Positions 58,511 to 64,000 of a stretch of DNA of 64,000 bases are shown here, in pieces (within the stretch, counting starts at the first letter, position 1; every line of letters starts with the position of its first letter). This DNA comes from Succinispira mobilis DSM 6222 (GTDB taxonomy: Bacteria; Bacillota; Negativicutes; Acidaminococcales; Succinispiraceae): assembly GCF_000384135.1 (NCBI RefSeq), contig NZ_KB913028.1, positions 957,351 to 1,021,350 of the forward strand, read 5' to 3'. Made by a program: the position numbers and the translations under genes. A model generated the notes under the pieces. It saw only the letters and a list, made by a program, of their open reading frames with translations, was not told the DNA's origin and made no database searches.

Positions 58511-59590
58511 ATGCAATTTAAATTAGAAAAACGCTTAGAAAAATCTAAAACATTACAAATTTTGTTGCCAATAATAGCTAGTATTTTGGCACTGGTATTT
58601 TGTGCAATATTTCTATTTTTGACGGATAAAAACCCTATAGATGTTTACAATGCCATGTTTGTAGGGGCTTTAAGTACTCAATACGGCATATCTGAAATTA
58701 TTGTAAAGTTGATTCCACTAACAATTTGCGCTTTAGGGATTGCGGTTGCGTTTAGAATGCAGCTTTGGAATATTGGAGCTGAAGGGCAATTCTATATGGG
58801 AGCTTTAGGTGCTGGATTTGTGGCTTTGAACTTTACGGAATTACCAGCAATTATAATGTTGCCGGCCATGGTACTCGCTAGTATGTTTACAGGTGCAGTT
58901 TGGGGTGGAATAGCAGGTTTTTTACGTAATAAATGGCAAGTTAATGAAATAATTTCTACATTAATGCTAAATTATATTGCAATTTTATCTTTGAATTATT
59001 TGGTGTATGGCGCTTGGAAAGATCCTAAGGGGATGAATTTTCCCGTTTCAGCACCTTTTGTAGATGCAGCGATATTACCAACTTTTGGAACAACAAGGGT
59101 ACATTATGGAATATTTTTTGTAGTTGTTTTTACGGCCCTTCTTTATTTTTTATTTAAAAATTCAAGATGGGGTTATAAAACAAAAGTAATTGGCTTAAAT
59201 CCTGTAGCGGCAAATTATGCCGGGATAGATATTCCCAAAAATATTTTCGCGATTATGTGTATAAGTGGAGCTTTGAGTGGTTTAGCGGGAATGCTAGAGG
59301 TAAGTGGAATTGTTGGTAAAATGCAGTCAGGTATTAGCCCAGGATATGGTTATACTGCTATAATTATTGCTTGGTTAGCAGGGTTGCATCCAATAACGAT
59401 AGTAGGAGTGGCATTTTTATTTTCCGTAATTCAGGTAGGTGGTTTCATGGTACAAACTATGGGTATCAATAGTTCTATTGCAACAATGATTCAGGGCGCA
59501 ATCTTATTTTTTGTAATTGGTGCGGATATTTTTAATAATTATAAATTAGTTCGAATATCTTCAAACAAAGGAGGACAAAAAGATGGATAG
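58511..59590 (+). CDS. ABC transporter permease 1 (BMP/nucleoside type)
   Basis: A 359-residue inner-membrane protein of the BPD_transp_2 family with 8-10 hydrophobic segments. NIGAEGQFYMGALGAGF near residue 95 and GxNPxAAxYAGI (KVIGLNPVAANYAGID) near 232 are the family motifs. Partner of the ATPase and of the next permease. It starts 2 bp after the ATPase stop, with an AGGAGG Shine-Dalgarno inside that gene's end, and its own end overlaps the next start by 8 bp. Confidence 0.93.
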   Translation: MQFKLEKRLEKSKTLQILLPIIASILALVFCAIFLFLTDKNPIDVYNAMFVGALSTQYGISEIIVKLIPLTICALGIAVAFRMQLWNIGAEGQFYMGALGAGFVALNFTELPAIIMLPAMVLASMFTGAVWGGIAGFLRNKWQVNEIISTLMLNYIAILSLNYLVYGAWKDPKGMNFPVSAPFVDAAILPTFGTTRVHYGIFFVVVFTALLYFLFKNSRWGYKTKVIGLNPVAANYAGIDIPKNIFAIMCISGALSGLAGMLEVSGIVGKMQSGISPGYGYTAIIIAWLAGLHPITIVGVAFLFSVIQVGGFMVQTMGINSSIATMIQGAILFFVIGADIFNNYKLVRISSNKGGQKDG

Positions 59591-60512
59591 TGCGTTACTA
59601 ATAGCTATTTTAGCAGCATCCATTACTGCTGGGACTCCTATACTATTTGCTGCTTTAGGGGAGCTAATCACAGAGCGAGCGGGTATTTTAAATCTTGGAG
59701 TAGAAGGGATAATGCTTGTTGGTGCCGTGGCTGGGTTTATCAGTGCCTATGTTACAGCTGATCCATGGGTCGGAATTATAGCAGCAATGATTTTGGGGAT
59801 GCTAATGGCCCTAATACACGCATTCTTAACAATTACACTTCGTGCTAATCAAGTAGTCAGCGGTTTGGCGATTACTTTATTTGGGACGGGGTTGAGTGGA
59901 TATATTGGAAAGAACTATGTTGGCTTAACTTTACCTAAGGCTTTTACAGCTCAGACTATCCCCTTTTTATCAGATATTCCTTTTATTGGAGAGGTTTTTT
60001 TTAAACACGATCCTTTAGTTTATTTAAGTTACATACTAGTGATATTTTTTCATTTTTATTTATACTATACTACTCCAGGCTTGAAATTACGTGCTTTAGG
60101 TGAAAACCCAGGAGCAACAGATGCAATGGGGATAAATGTATTTTTTTTAAGATATTGTTATGTGCTTTTAGGTGGGGGCTTGTGTGGTTTAGCAGGCGCA
60201 TATTTGTCTTTGGCTTATGCTCCAAGTTGGTTAGAAAATATGACTGCCGGTCGAGGCTGGATTGCAGTTGCTTTGGTTATTTTTGCATTATGGAATCCTT
60301 GGCGGGCTTTACTAGGGTCGTATTTGTTTGGCGGCATTGATGCTTTGGGATTTCATCTGCAAGTTCTCGGGGTTCCAATATCAGTATTTTTGTTAAATAT
60401 GTTGCCGTATATTTTCACAATAATTGTTTTAATATTGGTTTTAGTCTATAAAAAAGGGAAAATATCGGCGCCTAGTTCATTAGGTGTAGCTTATAATCGT
60501 GAAGAAAGGTAA
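59583..60512 (+). CDS. ABC transporter permease 2 (BMP/nucleoside type)
   Basis: A 309-residue second permease with the GILNLGVEGIMLVGA motif near residue 35 and LRALGENPGATDAMGI near 170. Overlaps permease 1 by 8 bp (AGGAGG at 59570). With the two upstream lipoproteins this completes an importer likely for purine nucleosides; substrate is inferred from the family only. Confidence 0.93.
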   Translation: MDSALLIAILAASITAGTPILFAALGELITERAGILNLGVEGIMLVGAVAGFISAYVTADPWVGIIAAMILGMLMALIHAFLTITLRANQVVSGLAITLFGTGLSGYIGKNYVGLTLPKAFTAQTIPFLSDIPFIGEVFFKHDPLVYLSYILVIFFHFYLYYTTPGLKLRALGENPGATDAMGINVFFLRYCYVLLGGGLCGLAGAYLSLAYAPSWLENMTAGRGWIAVALVIFALWNPWRALLGSYLFGGIDALGFHLQVLGVPISVFLLNMLPYIFTIIVLILVLVYKKGKISAPSSLGVAYNREER

Positions 60513-60520
60513 AAAAGAAA

Positions 60521-60868
60521 ATGCAATTTTTTTTATTTCTAATTTTTATGTCTTTTGTTTCGTTTGCATTAGCATATATAACCTATGCATTTTTGGTGAA
60601 ATTATTAGGCAACAGTAGCGATCTTAGCCGTTACAGTCAATTATTGGTGATTCCTATTGTTGTTATAGGCTATGACCTTTTACTGGTTACCTCACCTTAT
60701 CGGTATTGGCTAGGAAGTTTACCGATTATAATAATGCTAGCTATATTATTTCATTTTTATGTAATAAAGGGTGGAACGATGTCCACTCCAAATACTCCTC
60801 GTGAAGAATATCAAGGTAATCGTAGCATGAAAAGAGCTAAAAAATTCGCTAAAAGAAAAGGAATTTAA
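60521..60868 (+). CDS. Small membrane protein, unknown
   Basis: A 115-residue protein with three hydrophobic segments (about 2-27, 41-56, 64-83) and a basic C-terminal tail ending in KRAKKFAKRKGI. I do not recognise the family. It begins 9 bp after permease 2 behind GAAAGG, so it probably belongs to the transporter operon. Confidence 0.65.
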   Translation: MQFFLFLIFMSFVSFALAYITYAFLVKLLGNSSDLSRYSQLLVIPIVVIGYDLLLVTSPYRYWLGSLPIIIMLAILFHFYVIKGGTMSTPNTPREEYQGNRSMKRAKKFAKRKGI

Positions 60869-60929
60869 AAATTTTCGTAGAATTATAAAGATAATAGTAT
60901 TAATAGATATTAAAATAGGGGTGATACAT

Positions 60930-61367
60930 ATGTTTAAAAAAATATTAATTCCTGTAGATGGTTCTGAGGCTTCTTGGAATGCCTTAGAATATGCTAAACA
61001 GTTAGCAGAGAAATTTTCTGGCGATTTAGTTATTGTGAATGTAGTACAACCCTATTATAGTGCAAGTTTAGTAGCAATGCCTTTAGACAATGTATTTGCA
61101 GGACAAAATGACAATGCTCTACAAAATGGTGAAATGGTCTTGCAGATAGCTAAAGAAAAAATGGCTAATTTTGTAGGTGATTATGAGTGTCGCTTAGAAA
61201 AGGGACATCCATCGGAAAGAATTTTAGCTATTGCAGGCGAACATTCTTGCGACTCGATAGTTATTGGCAGTCGAGGCCTTAGTGGTGTTGCTGAATTTTT
61301 CTTGGGCAGTGTTAGCTCCAAAGTGTCTGAACATGCAAAAGTACCCGTTGTAATAGTAAAAAGCTAA
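60930..61367 (+). CDS. Universal stress protein (UspA family)
   Basis: A 145-residue Usp fold: KKILIPVDGSEASWNAL at the start, Rossmann-like, and the ATP-binding motif GSRGLSGVAEFFLGSVS near the end (G-2x-G-9x-G[S/T]). Likely an ATP-binding stress protein. GTG 60921 is in frame, but TAGGGGTGA at 60917-60925 places the start at ATG 60930. It stands alone between the transporter operon and the ilv leader. Confidence 0.93.
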   Translation: MFKKILIPVDGSEASWNALEYAKQLAEKFSGDLVIVNVVQPYYSASLVAMPLDNVFAGQNDNALQNGEMVLQIAKEKMANFVGDYECRLEKGHPSERILAIAGEHSCDSIVIGSRGLSGVAEFFLGSVSSKVSEHAKVPVVIVKS

Positions 61368-61405
61368 TGTAAAAAAATAATAAAAAAAAATATTAACAAA
61401 AAGCA

Positions 61406-61434
61406 TTGACAAATATTCAATAAGTTAATATAAT
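61406..61434 (+). promoter_or_regulatory. Consensus promoter of the ilv-leu leader
   Basis: TTGACA (61406-61411) and TATAAT (61429-61434), spacer 17 bp: a perfect sigma-A match. Confidence 0.92.
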
Positions 61435-61469
61435 GTAAAACAAGGTTGTTACCAAAATAATAATATAGT

Positions 61470-61697
61470 AAAAACTTTGAATGGGATTAAAACTTTATCG
61501 ATATTAGAACAGAGAGCTGATGGTTTGGTGTGAATCAGTCTAATAGATATAAGTGAAACTCACCCCAGGAGTTCCTAAATAGGCGTTGCTAGCGTTAATA
61601 GTAGCTTTTGGCACTAAGTTAAAAACTAGGGTGGTACCGCGACATTGTTTTGTTCGCCCCTATCTATGTACGTTGTATGTAGATAGGGGTTTTTATT
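61470..61697 (+). promoter_or_regulatory. T-box leader, leucine specifier CUC
   Basis: T-box AGGGTGGTACCGCG at 61628-61641. Stem I has AGAGAGCTGAT, a GGTTTGGTG apical loop and ATCAG, then GTGAAACTCACC. By alignment with the other two leaders the specifier is CTC (61559-61561, Leu), as in the Bacillus ilv-leu leader; ACT one base left is the alternative. Terminator: CCCCTATCTA/TAGATAGGGG (61657-61689) with a T-run. Confidence 0.93.
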
Positions 61698-61719
61698 TTG
61701 CAAAAAAGGAGAGAGACGC

Positions 61720-62280
61720 ATGGAACAAAATCATATACTTTCTATACTGGTTAGAAATCAACCCGGCGTATTAATGCGTGTAGCGGGAATGTTTTCAAGG
61801 CGAGGCTTCAATATTGACAGTTTAGCAGTAGGTATCACTCAAGTCAGTGAATTATCAAGAATAACGATTTCTATGCGTAGTGACGAAGCTACTCTCGAAC
61901 AGGTGCAAAAACAACTGGCAAAGCTTGTAGAGGTTGAGAAGGTTAAAGTTCTTCCCAAAGATAGTATGACTGCTAGAAATATGGCCCTAATAAAAGTAGC
62001 TAGCGGAGAAAAGCGTTTGGAAATTTTGAAATTAGCTGACGTGTTTCGCGCGAATGTTATTGATGTTACAGGAACAATTTTAATTTTAGAAATTACTGGA
62101 TCTGAAGACAAATTACGAGCTTTTTATGAAGTTATGGACCCATATGGAATTTTAGAGATGGTTCAAACTGGGACAATTGCTTTAGAACGAGGGGAACAAA
62201 CTATCCGTATTGAGGAATCAAAATATGTTTGGCCACAACCAGATAATGAAAAAATTCGAGATGTTTGCATGGTTATCTAA
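61720..62280 (+). CDS. ilvN: Acetolactate synthase small (regulatory) subunit
   Basis: Regulatory subunit of acetohydroxyacid synthase, first common step of branched-chain amino acids. The ACT domain starts HILSILVRNQPGVLMRVAGMFSRRGFNIDSL (split: ILVRNQPGVL, MRVAGMFSRRGFNI); the C-terminal domain has RSDEATL and VIDVTG. 186 residues is slightly longer than the usual 160-170. The catalytic ilvB is not next to it in this window. AGGAGAGAG precedes ATG. First gene behind the Leu T-box. Confidence 0.95.
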   Translation: MEQNHILSILVRNQPGVLMRVAGMFSRRGFNIDSLAVGITQVSELSRITISMRSDEATLEQVQKQLAKLVEVEKVKVLPKDSMTARNMALIKVASGEKRLEILKLADVFRANVIDVTGTILILEITGSEDKLRAFYEVMDPYGILEMVQTGTIALERGEQTIRIEESKYVWPQPDNEKIRDVCMVI

Positions 62281-62283
62281 TAA

Positions 62284-63315
<1,032 letters not shown>

Positions 63316-63345
63316 TAAAAATTTTAAGAGACAAAAATAACTAAA

Positions 63346-63385
63346 AAATAAACCCCTAAAACAGTATTGCGCTAGGGGTTTATTT
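63346..63385 (+). terminator. Hairpin between ilvC and leuA (partial terminator)
   Basis: AAATAAACCCCTA and TAGGGGTTTATTT with a 15-nt loop. The T-run is inside the arm (TTTATTT). leuA follows 55 bp later in the same direction, so read-through may set the ratio of leuA to ilvC. Confidence 0.65.
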
Positions 63386-63440
63386 ATAAGAAAACGAAAA
63401 CAGAAAATTGCGTATTTTCAAAAAAGGAGGCTTGGTTTTA

Positions 63441-64000
63441 ATGAAAAAAATTCAAATTTTAGATACAACTCTTAGAGATGGCGAGCAAACACCTGGAGTA
63501 GCTTTGGGGGCTAGTGAAAAACTAGAAATCGCCCAATGTCTTGCAAAATTAAAAGTAGATGCGATTGAAGCAGGTTTTCCCGTAGCTTCAGCCGGTGATT
63601 TTAAAGCAGTTAGCGCTGTAGCAGAAAAAATAAAGGGTTGTGTAATTAGCGCTTTAGCTCGGGCCAGTGAGCATGATATTGACATTGCACGTGATGCTCT
63701 AAAAAAAGCAGAGCAAGCAAGAATACACACTTTTATTGCGACCAGTGATATTCATATGCAACATAAGTTGAAAATGACACCAGAAGAAGTGCTCCAGGCT
63801 ACGAAAAAAGCTGTCTGTTATGCACGTAACTTTGTTGAGCAAATTGAATTTTCTGCTGAAGATGCTTCGCGCTCTGATTGGGATTTTTTATGTCGAGTTT
63901 ATGAAACCGCTATTGCGGCTGGGGCGACAATTATAAATGTACCAGATACGGTTGGTTATGCAACACCAGAAGAGTTTGGCGGTATGATTAAATATTTGCA
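63441..64000 (+). CDS. leuA: 2-isopropylmalate synthase, 3' end outside the window
   Basis: First committed step to leucine: acetyl-CoA + 2-oxoisovalerate. The first 186 codons are present, with the HMGL-type signature [14 protein letters not shown] at residues 6-19, EAGFPVAS, and the [12 protein letters not shown] segment. AAGGAGG lies 10 nt before ATG 63441. No stop before the right window edge. The regulatory C-terminal LeuA dimer domain cannot be seen. Homocitrate synthase is a less likely reading given ilvN-ilvC before it. Confidence 0.92.
   Translation, partial: MKKIQILDTTLRDGEQTPGVALGASEKLEIAQCLAKLKVDAIEAGFPVASAGDFKAVSAVAEKIKGCVISALARASEHDIDIARDALKKAEQARIHTFIATSDIHMQHKLKMTPEEVLQATKKAVCYARNFVEQIEFSAEDASRSDWDFLCRVYETAIAAGATIINVPDTVGYATPEEFGGMIKYL

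Noticed and set aside
61558-61560. Thr codon ACT as specifier of the ilvN leader
   Set aside because: CTC one base right fits the spacing of the two other leaders better and matches the leucine pathway; not fully excluded.

Overview
The window is low-GC DNA from a strictly anaerobic, fermentative member of the Firmicutes. The evidence is the gene order tig-clpP-clpX-lon-engB, three T-box leaders, pyruvate:ferredoxin oxidoreductase, a multi-subunit [FeFe] hydrogenase and AT-rich SD-led genes. An O-antigen-ligase-type protein and the overall gene content make a diderm Negativicutes relative the best guess; this is inference, not proof. No tRNA, rRNA or CRISPR array was seen.

Layout. 1-8.1 kb: a cut metallophosphoesterase, an isolated CheV, guaB, a crotonase-family enzyme and nifJ (PFOR) behind a long leader with two promoters. 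8.1-17.3 kb: a Na/Pi symporter, the proteostasis block tig-clpP-clpX-lon, engB and an AbrB-type membrane protein. 17.3-22.9 kb: T-box(Val)-valS, folC and an O-antigen-ligase-like protein. 22.9-31.2 kb: a ten-gene hydrogenase operon in which HydC, HydB and HydA are interleaved with two GHKL ATPases, two DRTGG-type proteins, a PHP-domain protein and a HydA-like Fe-S protein. 31.2-35.7 kb: pckA, an HD-domain protein and gdhA.

35.7-44.4 kb is the accessory and decaying part: a broken alpha/beta hydrolase and a truncated PucR regulator meet at a 15-bp hairpin, followed by an NAD kinase with a frameshift and a nonsense codon. Next comes an intact five-gene ureide/carbamoyl-phosphate cluster (allE, carbamate kinase, a PucG-type aminotransferase, nfnA, nfnB) and an IS3-family element whose transposase has lost its catalytic glutamate. 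44.4-50.9 kb (minus strand): ybaK, a single-chain purL, an Eis-like acetyltransferase and a DUF2156 protein. 51-64 kb: T-box(Ser)-serA, an FAD-dependent oxidoreductase, tandem BMP lipoproteins with their nucleoside-type ABC transporter, a USP, and T-box(Leu)-ilvN-ilvC-leuA, the last cut by the window edge.

Physiology, by inference: pyruvate is oxidised by PFOR to reduced ferredoxin; the HydABC complex and NfnAB balance ferredoxin, NADH and NADPH; PEP carboxykinase and glutamate dehydrogenase link C4 acids and amino acids to central metabolism; the ureide genes and the BMP transporter point to use of purine-derived nitrogen. Branched-chain, serine and valyl-tRNA functions are controlled by tRNA-sensing leaders with visible Leu, Ser and Val specifier codons.
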